64,000 nt of DNA from contig NZ_JAUHTQ010000011.1 in the NCBI RefSeq assembly GCF_030418165.1, forward strand, positions 50,482 through 114,481, given 5' to 3'. The translations under genes were made by a program, and so were the position numbers. Position 1 is the first letter of the stretch. Every line of letters begins with the position of its first letter. Source of the DNA: Ureibacillus aquaedulcis (GTDB lineage: Bacteria; Bacillota; Bacilli; Bacillales_A; Planococcaceae). The notes under the pieces were generated by a model. The model searched no databases and was not told the DNA's origin. It saw only the letters and a program-made list of their open reading frames with translations. Of the stretch, positions 44,801 through 53,651 are shown in pieces.

Positions 44801-46054
44801 TTACAATTCCATTTTCTTTACGCCCTCATCCGTAGAAAAATATAGATAACCATCTTCTACAAATAAGTTATTAACTTCATCTTGGTACAAAATTGACTCT
44901 TCTGTTCCGTCAGTTCGAATTTTGGAGAGGTAAGCCCCATTGGAGTAATTACTGAAATATAGCCAATCCCCAGACCCAACAATAAATTGTGCCCGACTCT
45001 TCGTTAGCCGGGTTGTTTCCCCGGTAGCCATATCCATCCGGTATAAGACATTATTGTCATCCACATTACTATAATAAATCAAGCCATCCTGCTCGTATGC
45101 ATGATCGATTTGTGCCATAAAGTCAAAATTCGTATTCGAAGCCTTTGGATATTCCGCTTGAATCCAAGTGTGATCCAGCTCCATTTTGCTATCATCTATT
45201 AAGAAATATTCATAGCGCACAACATTTTGACGATCCGGTGTCGGGTCATTCCAGGTTGTATCGAGATGATACCAATTGCCATCTACCTTTACAAGATTCC
45301 AGGCATGCCCACCCGTATAGACTTCCCCCACAACATACTTTGTTTCAACACCCAAGGCTTTCAGCATTTTTAGTGCCAGCAAGGCATAGCCCTGGCAAAC
45401 CCCTTTATGTTCCTGCAAAACGGCGTATGCACTATGTGGACTTGCTGTTGTTTCCTCACTATAGGCTGTAGATTTTACAATATAGTCGTTCACGAACTTT
45501 ACCTTCTGAAAATCCGACATTTCTTCCGGTGAAACGGTTGATAGAATACTTGCTACCTTTTCATTAACAATTTCCTCTTGAGCCGGATTGGTCAAATAGG
45601 TTTGATGAACCTTAATTTTTGCGTCAAAACTGCTATACTCGTATTCGATTGTACGGTCTGCTAGATGACCTAAAATATAATGATCGCGATTTGCAGCTTG
45701 GTCGACAGCAGTCTGGATAAGGTTTTCAATATCTGCCGTGCTTCCAACATATTTAATTTCAAAATTCGTTTCCCATTTACTTAAATAGTAGTAAAATGCA
45801 TCCTCTAACTCTGCCTGGGTCTGGACACTATCCGGCAATTCCACATCCATTGTTACTAATGTATCTGCCGCCGTACTTACAAGGTTATCCTTTGCAGAGT
45901 TGACCGTAGATAATACTTCTGATGTTGCATCCTGTATGGTTACTTCATTTTCGCCGATAAACTGTTTTGCCCCATCCAGCCACTCCGAGCCGAAATCATA
46001 GATCGGCTTTGCAAGTACTATAGCTATGACGAGAAAAGTTAATCGCATTAACAA
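44801..46054 (-). CDS. Secreted or anchored transglutaminase-like protein with DUF5050-like C-terminus
   Basis: A 417-residue protein with an N-terminal membrane anchor or signal (about residues 2-18), an extracytoplasmic region and a transglutaminase-like core. The catalytic triad is visible: Cys in HKGVCQGYALLALKM, His in GGHAWNLVKVDG and Asp in YHLDTTWND. The final 110 residues repeat DGLIYYSN, GDWLYFSNYS and DGYLYFSTDEG, as in DUF5050-type beta repeats. The likely start is TTG 46054 behind GAGGTGATG; ATG 46048 is the alternative. It may act on the cell wall; substrate is unknown. Confidence 0.87.
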   Translation of the reverse strand: MLMRLTFLVIAIVLAKPIYDFGSEWLDGAKQFIGENEVTIQDATSEVLSTVNSAKDNLVSTAADTLVTMDVELPDSVQTQAELEDAFYYYLSKWETNFEIKYVGSTADIENLIQTAVDQAANRDHYILGHLADRTIEYEYSSFDAKIKVHQTYLTNPAQEEIVNEKVASILSTVSPEEMSDFQKVKFVNDYIVKSTAYSEETTASPHSAYAVLQEHKGVCQGYALLALKMLKALGVETKYVVGEVYTGGHAWNLVKVDGNWYHLDTTWNDPTPDRQNVVRYEYFLIDDSKMELDHTWIQAEYPKASNTNFDFMAQIDHAYEQDGLIYYSNVDDNNVLYRMDMATGETTRLTKSRAQFIVGSGDWLYFSNYSNGAYLSKIRTDGTEESILYQDEVNNLFVEDGYLYFSTDEGVKKMEL

Positions 46055-46132
46055 CTTACATCACCTCAACATGATTTCTGGTTCAACGGATTTTCTTGAT
46101 TTATAATCGTTCGTACATAATATTGTCTATAG

Positions 46133-46528
46133 CTAAACTTCATACTCGATAGACGGCTGATATTTGTCTCCAAATATTTTCTTCAAAACTTCGTGCGCTT
46201 CTTCTTTCATCTCATCTGTTATAGATGAATATATAACTGATATAGCCTTTGTGATAATAACGATATCGTCGGCTAGACCTACAGCCGGCAACATATCTGC
46301 AATCAAGTCGATCGGCAGAATAAAGTAGCCTAATACACCCAGGATCATCAGTTTATGTTCCTTTGGCAAATCAGGGCTCTTTAAAGCACAATATAATACG
46401 GCAACCCCATGGAGCGCCCTAAATCCTAAATTTGCCCCGTACCTTTTCACTTTATTTATAAATTTATCTGGAGAATAATGTTTTTCCTTCCCCTTGATTG
46501 TAGTCTCCAAGTGTAGATCCTCGTTCAT
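46133..46528 (-). CDS. YkvA-family protein (DUF1232)
   Basis: A 131-residue protein with the conserved DUF1232 core YFILPIDLIADMLPAVGLADD (in part, about residues 73-93), preceded by a helix. Function of the family is unknown; some members are membrane-associated. The ATG follows TAGGAGGAACTG. Confidence 0.9.
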   Translation of the reverse strand: MNEDLHLETTIKGKEKHYSPDKFINKVKRYGANLGFRALHGVAVLYCALKSPDLPKEHKLMILGVLGYFILPIDLIADMLPAVGLADDIVIITKAISVIYSSITDEMKEEAHEVLKKIFGDKYQPSIEYEV

Positions 46529-46887
46529 ATCAGTTCCTCCTAATTCCCATAAACAATATCTGTTTCATTACTATCATTACCAATTAATCAAGAAAGTACT
46601 ACATACAAAGGTTATTCTATAAAAGAAATTGTTTTCCTTTGTACATTATAAAAATCCGATCCTAAATGTTTCGGGTTAATCTTGTACCTTTCGACATTGC
46701 CAATCTTTTAATTATTATTTGTATAATGGATTTATGTATATTTATAATCTCCATCATCCTTTAATCTTTATAAAATCTTATGTGTTTTGATTTGTTAGTT
46801 CAATGGTAATTAAATGAAACTGCCCTATATAGAACAGACATTTCTCGTACATTTCAAGCTATTATTCATACTTGATAGTGTTAAAAA
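46529..46887. other. Intergenic region without a gene
   Basis: This AT-rich stretch of 359 bp lies between the YkvA start and the adenine deaminase stop. I see no repeat, RNA or ORF, and no clear terminator for ade. Confidence 0.5.
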
Positions 46888-48705
46888 CTAAATTTGAGAT
46901 ACCTTCTTTTCTGCAACCTCTACCGGTATGTGCTGGAACGTTTTTACATCAAACAAACCCGTATCAGTCAATTTTAGGTCCGGTATAACAGGTAGGCTTA
47001 AAAACGAGAGTGTTAAGAAGAAATGGAAATTAAGGTCAGGGTGAATTTTAAGGAGAGCCGAATGTGTTTCCAAAAGCTTCTCCGCAGCTTGGTCTGCATC
47101 AAGGGACGTCATGAGTCCTGCTATTGGCAAGGCAAGTGAGCCAATAATCTCGCCATCCTTCACTACAACTAATCCTCCCTGCATTTCTTGGAGAGCCGCA
47201 AGAGCATATAGCATATCCTCATCGTTGGTTCCAACCACGATCGCATTATGCGAGTCATGTGCAACCGTTGTTGCTACAGCCCCTACTTTCAGGCCAAATC
47301 CATGGACAATGCCTAAACCGACCGTTCCTAATGCATTATGACGCTCCACCACGGCAAGTTTTAATAAATCCTTGTCAACTGATGGAATAAATACACCCTT
47401 TTCAACATCCACTTCTTTTTCAATATGCTGTGTCATGATTTGGTTTGGCATAATGCCAATAACATTTGCAACCTTCCCTTCCTTGAAAGGGATGGCTAAA
47501 TGATCTGCAGTTAAATTTGGGATACGGACCGTATTTACGATGGTCTGATCAAATTGTGCCATGTTCTGTTGCTCAAGAAGCACTTTACCATCTCTAGCAA
47601 CTTCCTGCCCATTCTTCCAAACAGCAGCAATCGTCATCTTCTGTAAATCTTCCAGCATGACAAAGTCGGCTGTATAGCCTTCCGCAATTGCTCCTTTATC
47701 ATAAAGACGGTAACATTCAGCTGCGTTCAGAGTTGCCAGCTGAATGGCTTGCAATGGATTCATTCCCTGTTTCATGGCTAGGGAAACCGCATAGTTAATG
47801 CTGCCTTCTTCCATTAGCTCATCCAGATGTTTATCATCGGTGCAAAACGCAAAGCGACGGGCATTTGCCGGAGTTACGGCGGGCAATAAATCGACCAAGT
47901 TTTTCGCTGCCGAGCCTTCTCTTATTAATACGTACATTCCTTGTTTAATCCGTTCACGGGCTTCTTCTGCCGATACACACTCATGGTCTGTTTGAATTCC
48001 AGCCGCACGATAGCCGCGCAGCTGCTCCCTTGAAAGCCCCGAACCATGGCCATCGATGAGTTTGTTGGCATTTTGAACAAGATTTATCTTATCCAGCATA
48101 TCCGAATCCGATCCTAAAACTGCCGGATAATCCATTACTTCCGCAAGTCCAAGAACTTGTTTATTTTGAATAAATGGCGCTAAATCCTCCGCCTTCATCA
48201 CTGCACCCGAATTTTCAAAAGAGGTGCTCGGCACACTTGATGGCAGCATAAAATAGATATCCATTTGTGCTTGCTTGGCCTCATCCAGCATGAATTGCAT
48301 TCCTTTTGTGCCTAAAACATTGACGATTTCATGTGGATCGGTAATAACTGAAGTTATTCCGTGCGGTAAAAGAATTCGACTGAACTGGGATGGAGGCAGC
48401 ATAGAAGATTCAATATGAATATGGGCGTCGATTAATCCGGGAATTACATATCGGCCATTTGCATCTTCAACGGTTGTGGCTGTATACTCATCATGCTCAT
48501 CAAGGGCAATTATCTTCCCCTCTGCTACAACGATGTCCGCTTTTCTCCAACATAAAGAAAAGACATCAGCTACAAAGGCATTCTTTAATATAAAGTCCGC
48601 TTCCATCCTTTTTTGTGAGATATTAATAGATTTTGCTACCGCTTCTTTGTTCAAGCCCCACAGCTCCTTCCCTATGAATCGACCTTTATTATTTCTCTCT
48701 ATCAT
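46888..48705 (-). CDS. ade: Adenine deaminase
   Basis: A 605-residue amidohydrolase of the AdeC type converting adenine to hypoxanthine and ammonia. The metal-binding PGLIDAHIHIESSML (about residues 89-103), the TDPHEIVNVLG segment and TDHECVSAEEA are all present, as is the C-terminal domain with VAHDSHN. Length is typical. The ATG follows GAGGATATAG. With xpt-pbuX elsewhere in the window it belongs to purine salvage. Confidence 0.96.
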   Translation of the reverse strand: MIERNNKGRFIGKELWGLNKEAVAKSINISQKRMEADFILKNAFVADVFSLCWRKADIVVAEGKIIALDEHDEYTATTVEDANGRYVIPGLIDAHIHIESSMLPPSQFSRILLPHGITSVITDPHEIVNVLGTKGMQFMLDEAKQAQMDIYFMLPSSVPSTSFENSGAVMKAEDLAPFIQNKQVLGLAEVMDYPAVLGSDSDMLDKINLVQNANKLIDGHGSGLSREQLRGYRAAGIQTDHECVSAEEARERIKQGMYVLIREGSAAKNLVDLLPAVTPANARRFAFCTDDKHLDELMEEGSINYAVSLAMKQGMNPLQAIQLATLNAAECYRLYDKGAIAEGYTADFVMLEDLQKMTIAAVWKNGQEVARDGKVLLEQQNMAQFDQTIVNTVRIPNLTADHLAIPFKEGKVANVIGIMPNQIMTQHIEKEVDVEKGVFIPSVDKDLLKLAVVERHNALGTVGLGIVHGFGLKVGAVATTVAHDSHNAIVVGTNDEDMLYALAALQEMQGGLVVVKDGEIIGSLALPIAGLMTSLDADQAAEKLLETHSALLKIHPDLNFHFFLTLSFLSLPVIPDLKLTDTGLFDVKTFQHIPVEVAEKKVSQI

Positions 48706-48751
48706 ATACTATATCCTCTAAACTATCTTATTATAACCATTCTGATAAACT

Positions 48752-48787
48752 AAAATCCCTTTGAGCATTATGTGTTCAAAGGGATTC
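48752..48787 (-). terminator. Terminator of the ABC ATPase gene
   Basis: On the minus strand AATCCCTTTGA and TCAAAGGGATT form an 11-bp perfect stem followed by TTAG. Confidence 0.8.
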
Positions 48788-48800
48788 AGCGATTCTATGT

Positions 48801-50540
48801 TTAATTGTCTGACACGGCTACCCAATGTTTGGGTAATACTTCTTTTAATGTCGTGTTTTGCACATTGTACTTAGTTACATTGGATTCTTTGTCCAGCACT
48901 CTTACTTTTTTCTTTTCGATGGCTGGGTCAGGTATCGGGATGGATTGTAAAAGTGCTTTTGTATAAGGATGCTGAGGGTTTGAGTACAATTCCTCACTTT
49001 CCGCAAGCTCTACAATTTTCCCCCCATACATGACAGCTACCCGGTCACTGATATGTTTGACCATCGATAAATCATGGGCAATGAATAAATAAGTCAATCC
49101 AAGTCGATGCTGTAAATCTTTTAATAGGTCCACAATCTGTTTTTGTATGGATACATCCAGTGCAGACAATGGCTCATCACAAACGATAAATTCTGGATCA
49201 ACAGCTAATGCACGTGCAATCCCAATACGTTGCCGTTGCCCGCCGGAAAATTCATGTGGATAACGACTTGCATGGACCTTATTTAATCCGACTAATTCCA
49301 GCAATTCCTCCACACGCGCTCTACGTTCTTCTTTATTTTTCGAAAGACCATGTAAATCCAGCGCTTCTCCAATAATGTCCAACACTTTTTTTCGTGGATT
49401 TAACGAAGAATACGGATCCTGGAAGATGATCTGCATATGCCTTCTCATTGTTTTTAGTTGTTTCTTCGACAGACGCGTAATAGGAATTCCTTTATATAGG
49501 ACATCCCCATCTGTCGGCTCATGTAATTGTAGAATCGTACGCCCCGTTGTCGATTTACCTGAACCCGACTCCCCCACTAATCCCAAAGTTTCTCCTGGGT
49601 AAATTTCAAATGATAAATCATCTACTGCCTTTAGAGTATCCCCATGCCCCAAATCAAAGTGTTTTTTTAATGATTTAATTTCAAGGAGCGGCTTAGATAA
49701 ATCTAAGTTTGCGCTTAGTAATGGCTCTTTTTTCGGTTCCTTTTTTTCATGCAGTTTTGGTAGTGCACTTAACAGCCGTTTTGTATAGTCATGCTTGGGA
49801 TTGTTGAAGATTTCCTCGGTTGTACCTTCTTCAACAATTTCTCCTTCTTTCATGACAATCACGCGATCGCACATTCCAGCTACTACGCCTAGATCATGTG
49901 TGATTAAAATAATGGATGTACCTAACTTTTCTTGCATGCTCTTCATCAATGTTAGAATTTGAGCTTGAATAGTTACATCCAATGCTGTAGTCGGTTCATC
50001 TGCAATTAAGAGGGATGGATTACATGCCAGCGCCATCGCAATCATTGCTCTTTGGCGCATACCACCCGAAAATTCATGAGGGTATTGAGAATAACGTTTT
50101 TCGCTTTGTTTGATTCCTACCAATTCCAATAACTCGATTGTTTTCTTATAGGCCTCGTCTTTAGATACTTTTTGGTGTTTCTTTAAGCTTTCAGCGATTT
50201 GTTCACCGATACGAATCGTTGGGTTCAAGGAGGTCATGGGATCCTGAAAAATCATGCTAATATGCTGCCCACGTACAGATTCCATTTCTTTTTCCGACTG
50301 CTCCACCAAATTCTTCCCTTGGAAATGAATTTCCCCTGCTTTTAAAAAACTCGGTGGGGATGGAAGCAATCGCATGATGGACCTGGCAGTGACACTTTTA
50401 CCACTTCCGGATTCACCAACAATCCCTAATGTTTCCCCTTTTTCAACGTGAAAACTAATCCCTTTCACAGCCTCAAACTCTTTTTCCTCACCTATGAAAG
50501 AAACTTGAAGGTCCTTCACCTCTAACAACGTATTATTCAT
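48801..50540 (-). CDS. Fused peptide-type ABC transporter ATPase (DppD-DppF in one chain)
   Basis: A 579-residue protein with two complete nucleotide-binding domains joined by a short linker. Domain 1 (about residues 1-260) has [34 protein letters not shown] and [12 protein letters not shown]; domain 2 (about residues 285-560) has [34 protein letters not shown] and [12 protein letters not shown], plus the oligopeptide C-terminal extension. It powers the divergent permeases at 50693-53627. Fused ATPases occur in other oligopeptide importers; here the gene is on the opposite strand from its partners. Confidence 0.93.
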   Translation of the reverse strand: MNNTLLEVKDLQVSFIGEEKEFEAVKGISFHVEKGETLGIVGESGSGKSVTARSIMRLLPSPPSFLKAGEIHFQGKNLVEQSEKEMESVRGQHISMIFQDPMTSLNPTIRIGEQIAESLKKHQKVSKDEAYKKTIELLELVGIKQSEKRYSQYPHEFSGGMRQRAMIAMALACNPSLLIADEPTTALDVTIQAQILTLMKSMQEKLGTSIILITHDLGVVAGMCDRVIVMKEGEIVEEGTTEEIFNNPKHDYTKRLLSALPKLHEKKEPKKEPLLSANLDLSKPLLEIKSLKKHFDLGHGDTLKAVDDLSFEIYPGETLGLVGESGSGKSTTGRTILQLHEPTDGDVLYKGIPITRLSKKQLKTMRRHMQIIFQDPYSSLNPRKKVLDIIGEALDLHGLSKNKEERRARVEELLELVGLNKVHASRYPHEFSGGQRQRIGIARALAVDPEFIVCDEPLSALDVSIQKQIVDLLKDLQHRLGLTYLFIAHDLSMVKHISDRVAVMYGGKIVELAESEELYSNPQHPYTKALLQSIPIPDPAIEKKKVRVLDKESNVTKYNVQNTTLKEVLPKHWVAVSDN

Positions 50541-50599
50541 ATGTATCTTCCTTTTTAAAAAAGTAATTTCTTGGTTATCTTGACAACTACGCCTTCATA

Positions 50600-50632
50600 C
50601 TATACTATACCACTAGGAAAAGTATAGTATAG
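50600..50632. promoter_or_regulatory. Perfect inverted repeat between divergent ABC transporter units
   Basis: CTATACTATAC (50600-50610) and GTATAGTATAG (50622-50632) are exact reverse complements around an 11-base centre. Each arm contains TATACT or TATAGT hexamers usable as -10 elements, and the site lies about 60 bp from both start codons. It may be an operator and divergent promoter core. Confidence 0.6.
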
Positions 50633-50692
50633 GGAATATAATATTTCAAGATGAGGATATTTATGTGTGTTTTATAAGAAAGGGGGTTGCAG

Positions 50693-52129
50693 GTGAATAG
50701 AAGTGTAAATATTCCGACTACTCAAACTTCAGCAATGCTTGATCGTACTTATCAAAGGTTAACAAATCGAGGTAAAATTTACGGAGTTCTTTTGTTTATT
50801 CTCGGGCTGCCAATCCATATAATTACAATTCTACTATACTATTTCAGAAAAAGTCAAAATCAGTATGGTGATGTTTACAACAAATATGAACAAGAATTTG
50901 TTGCAAATGGGCAACTCGATATATGGAGACAGCTGTTCTTAGAACAGGAACAAACAAAAGCGAGTTTTTTCAACGAATCTTTAACGGCCGACCAATTGAA
51001 CAAAAATGTAGATTTACTTGTTCAAGGAAAGCTGCAAAAAGAAGTAGAGAAACGAGTAGAAGCAGCTGGATTAGAGAAGGATACATACCATCACTATTTT
51101 AAACGGCTTTTAAAAAGTCGAAATTTTTTAATCATTTCAGCCATACCCGGCATTTTGATGTATGCATTATTACTTTTATATAGCAATCCATTTGTTCAGT
51201 TTATTTTCGAGCGTGTACTCCAGACACTGTTCGTTATTTTAGGAGTAGCGACACTTGTATTTACTATTCTATATATTTCACCGCTAGATCCGGCACGAAA
51301 TATACTTGGTATTGAAGCTACACCTGAACAGATTGAAAACTTTAACCGTCTATACGGGTTAGATCAACCATATCTAGCTCAGTTATGGCATTCCCTATCT
51401 GGACTATTCACCTTTGACTTGGGGACATCCTTTGCAGGCAAAGAAGACATTATAGCAAGCATTGCAAATAAGTTTCCTGTAACTCTTAACATTGCCATTC
51501 TCTCATTGTTGATGGCGATCATCATTGCCATTCCTGTCGGGATTATTTCAGCAATACGCCCAAATTCATTTATGGATTACACATTCATGATTGTGGCGTT
51601 AATCGGACTATCAATCCCAAGTTTCTGGCAGGGGCTAATTTTTATATTAACCTTCTCTCTTGAGCTGAATTGGTTCCCCGCAACCTATAATCCTCAAAAC
51701 TGGCTATCTCTCGTATTGCCTGTAGTGGTTCTTGGAACGTCTCTATGTGCCTCGATTGCCAGGATGACTCGTTCGTCGATGCTTGAAGTCATAAACGAGG
51801 ATTATATTATTACAGCCAAAGCAAAAGGGTTAAATGAAAGAAAAGTAATTTCCAAGCATGCGATTCGAAATGCAATGATTCCGATTATTACTGTAATCGG
51901 GCTTCTATTTGGCGGAATGTTGGGCGGAGCTTCCGTTACCGAGAAAGTCTTCAACATTAGCGGCATTGGGAGCTACATCGTAGATAAACAATTTATACCG
52001 GATATTCCTGCAATATTAGGTGGGGTTGTTTATATTGCCATCACAATTTCGATTGTCAACTTAATTATTGACATTACTTATGCATTCTTTGATCCGCGAA
52101 TTCGCTCAAAAATGAAAAAGGAGGGGTAA
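50693..52129 (+). CDS. ABC transporter permease, DppB/OppB-type with N-terminal extension
   Basis: A 478-residue membrane protein. The ordinary DppB/OppB core starts at about residue 170 (ERVLQTLFVILGVATLVFTIL, in part) and includes the binding-protein-dependent permease loop EVINEDYIITAKAKGL (about residues 362-377). Before it are about 165 extra residues: one helix (about 28-48), a charged segment of 90 residues (KASFFNESLTADQ and QKEVEKRVEAAG) and a second helix. The GTG at 50693 follows AAAGGGGG; the TTG at 50687 is too close to the site. It is followed by its partner after one base. Confidence 0.92.
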   Translation: MNRSVNIPTTQTSAMLDRTYQRLTNRGKIYGVLLFILGLPIHIITILLYYFRKSQNQYGDVYNKYEQEFVANGQLDIWRQLFLEQEQTKASFFNESLTADQLNKNVDLLVQGKLQKEVEKRVEAAGLEKDTYHHYFKRLLKSRNFLIISAIPGILMYALLLLYSNPFVQFIFERVLQTLFVILGVATLVFTILYISPLDPARNILGIEATPEQIENFNRLYGLDQPYLAQLWHSLSGLFTFDLGTSFAGKEDIIASIANKFPVTLNIAILSLLMAIIIAIPVGIISAIRPNSFMDYTFMIVALIGLSIPSFWQGLIFILTFSLELNWFPATYNPQNWLSLVLPVVVLGTSLCASIARMTRSSMLEVINEDYIITAKAKGLNERKVISKHAIRNAMIPIITVIGLLFGGMLGGASVTEKVFNISGIGSYIVDKQFIPDIPAILGGVVYIAITISIVNLIIDITYAFFDPRIRSKMKKEG

Positions 52130-52130
52130 T

Positions 52131-53627
52131 GTGAAAGTCATATCAAACCTAAAGCTGCTATTAAAAATTACACAGGAATATGGAAATGCCCATTTTACAT
52201 TATCCTTTTCTGCCATTTTTTCATTGTTATTTTTACTTTATAGTTTTAATTTCAGTACCCAAAGCATACGACCCATTGTTCTCGTATTTTTCATTATCTA
52301 TTTACTGACAACACTTTATGTTTGGTTTATCTCCAAATCTATCAAGAAAGATTTAGCGAATGAAAGAGAGATTCAAAATCGCACTCGAATTCTGGGGTAT
52401 CCATTGATTTTAACAGTACTCGCTGGAAATGTTTTTGCCAGTAGCTACGGCATTTCATTAGTTTCAAAAAATAAAACGCCTGAATATACATTTGCTGCTT
52501 ATGCATTACTAACTCAGCTTTTCATCATCGGGATTTCGGGATTTAACCTATTTAAACCCTATGTCATCGATACATATTTACTCGCCATAGGTACTTTTAT
52601 AGTACTTGCCGTTATTTTTGCCCTGATGCTTGTTCTGGTTGCGAAGTATGTAACGGCAACATCCGCACCAAAATGGATGCTTCCAGTAGGAATTATAATA
52701 TTAATACCCGTTTTGTCTGGTAATCTATTTTCTTTGCTGCTAGGGGTTGGCCTGATTAAAAAGGCTCGTCAAAAGGACGCCTCTTCTATAGAAAAGTGGC
52801 AAAAAATGTGGAGTAAAATCCTGCGCAATTCAATGGCTGTATTCGGGATGTTTTTTATCATTTTCATGTTTTCATTATCTGTCGTGAGTCCTTGGACATT
52901 CGATTATGACTTTGCAACACAAAACAATTATTCTGCCATCTTGCAAACACCAACATTGGAATATCCGCTTGGCACAGATGACTTTGGCCGGGATCTGTTT
53001 TCAAGAATTGTGTTTGGTGCGCAGATATCGTTAATTGTCGGGTTCTTTTCAACAATTATTCCGGCTGTTATCGGTGGTTCTCTAGGAGCAATTTCAGGCT
53101 ATTATGGGAAGAAGACAGATAACATCATCATGCGTCTTCTTGATATTTTATATGCGATTCCAGGTATTTTACTGGCTATTGCCATCATTGCTGCATTCGG
53201 TGCCAATACCGTCAATTTAATCATTGCACTAAGCGTAGGCTCAATTCCTACATATGCTCGTACAATGCGTGCTACCGTGATGCAGATTTCCAATTATGAA
53301 TTTGTAGAATCTGCCAGAGCATTAGGTGCTTCTGACAGTTCGATTATTTTTAGACATATCGTACCAAATTCACTAGCCCCCATGATTGTAAAAGCTACTT
53401 TAACAATCGGTGGTGCTGTAATTTCAACAAGTAGTTTAAGTTTCCTTGGACTAGGCGTTGAACCGCATATTCCAGAGTGGGGGAATATTTTAAAAATCGG
53501 TAGTACTTATCTAGAAACCCATTCATATTTAGCTATTTTTCCAGGGTTATGCATCATGCTGCTCGTGCTATCATTCAACTTCTTTGGTGACGGCCTACGG
53601 GATGCTTTTGACCCTAAAACAAACTAA
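52131..53627 (+). CDS. ABC transporter permease, DppC/OppC-type with six extra N-terminal helices
   Basis: A 498-residue membrane protein. The DppC/OppC core begins at about residue 225 (WSKILRNSMAVFGMFFIIFMFSLSVVSP, in part) and carries LGTDDFGRDLFSRIVFGA and EFVESARALGASDSSIIFRHIVPN, the EAA loop. The first 220 residues contain about six hydrophobic helices not found in ordinary OppC. The GTG start follows AGGAGGGGTAAT. It forms one unit with the other permease and the solute-binding lipoprotein. Confidence 0.92.
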   Translation: MKVISNLKLLLKITQEYGNAHFTLSFSAIFSLLFLLYSFNFSTQSIRPIVLVFFIIYLLTTLYVWFISKSIKKDLANEREIQNRTRILGYPLILTVLAGNVFASSYGISLVSKNKTPEYTFAAYALLTQLFIIGISGFNLFKPYVIDTYLLAIGTFIVLAVIFALMLVLVAKYVTATSAPKWMLPVGIIILIPVLSGNLFSLLLGVGLIKKARQKDASSIEKWQKMWSKILRNSMAVFGMFFIIFMFSLSVVSPWTFDYDFATQNNYSAILQTPTLEYPLGTDDFGRDLFSRIVFGAQISLIVGFFSTIIPAVIGGSLGAISGYYGKKTDNIIMRLLDILYAIPGILLAIAIIAAFGANTVNLIIALSVGSIPTYARTMRATVMQISNYEFVESARALGASDSSIIFRHIVPNSLAPMIVKATLTIGGAVISTSSLSFLGLGVEPHIPEWGNILKIGSTYLETHSYLAIFPGLCIMLLVLSFNFFGDGLRDAFDPKTN

Positions 53628-53651
53628 AAAACTAACTTCAGGAGGATTACT

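Noticed and set aside
44801..46054. Secreted protein-crosslinking transglutaminase assignment
   Set aside because: The triad supports only the transglutaminase-like fold; bacterial members are mostly proteases or of unknown function, so no crosslinking role is claimed.
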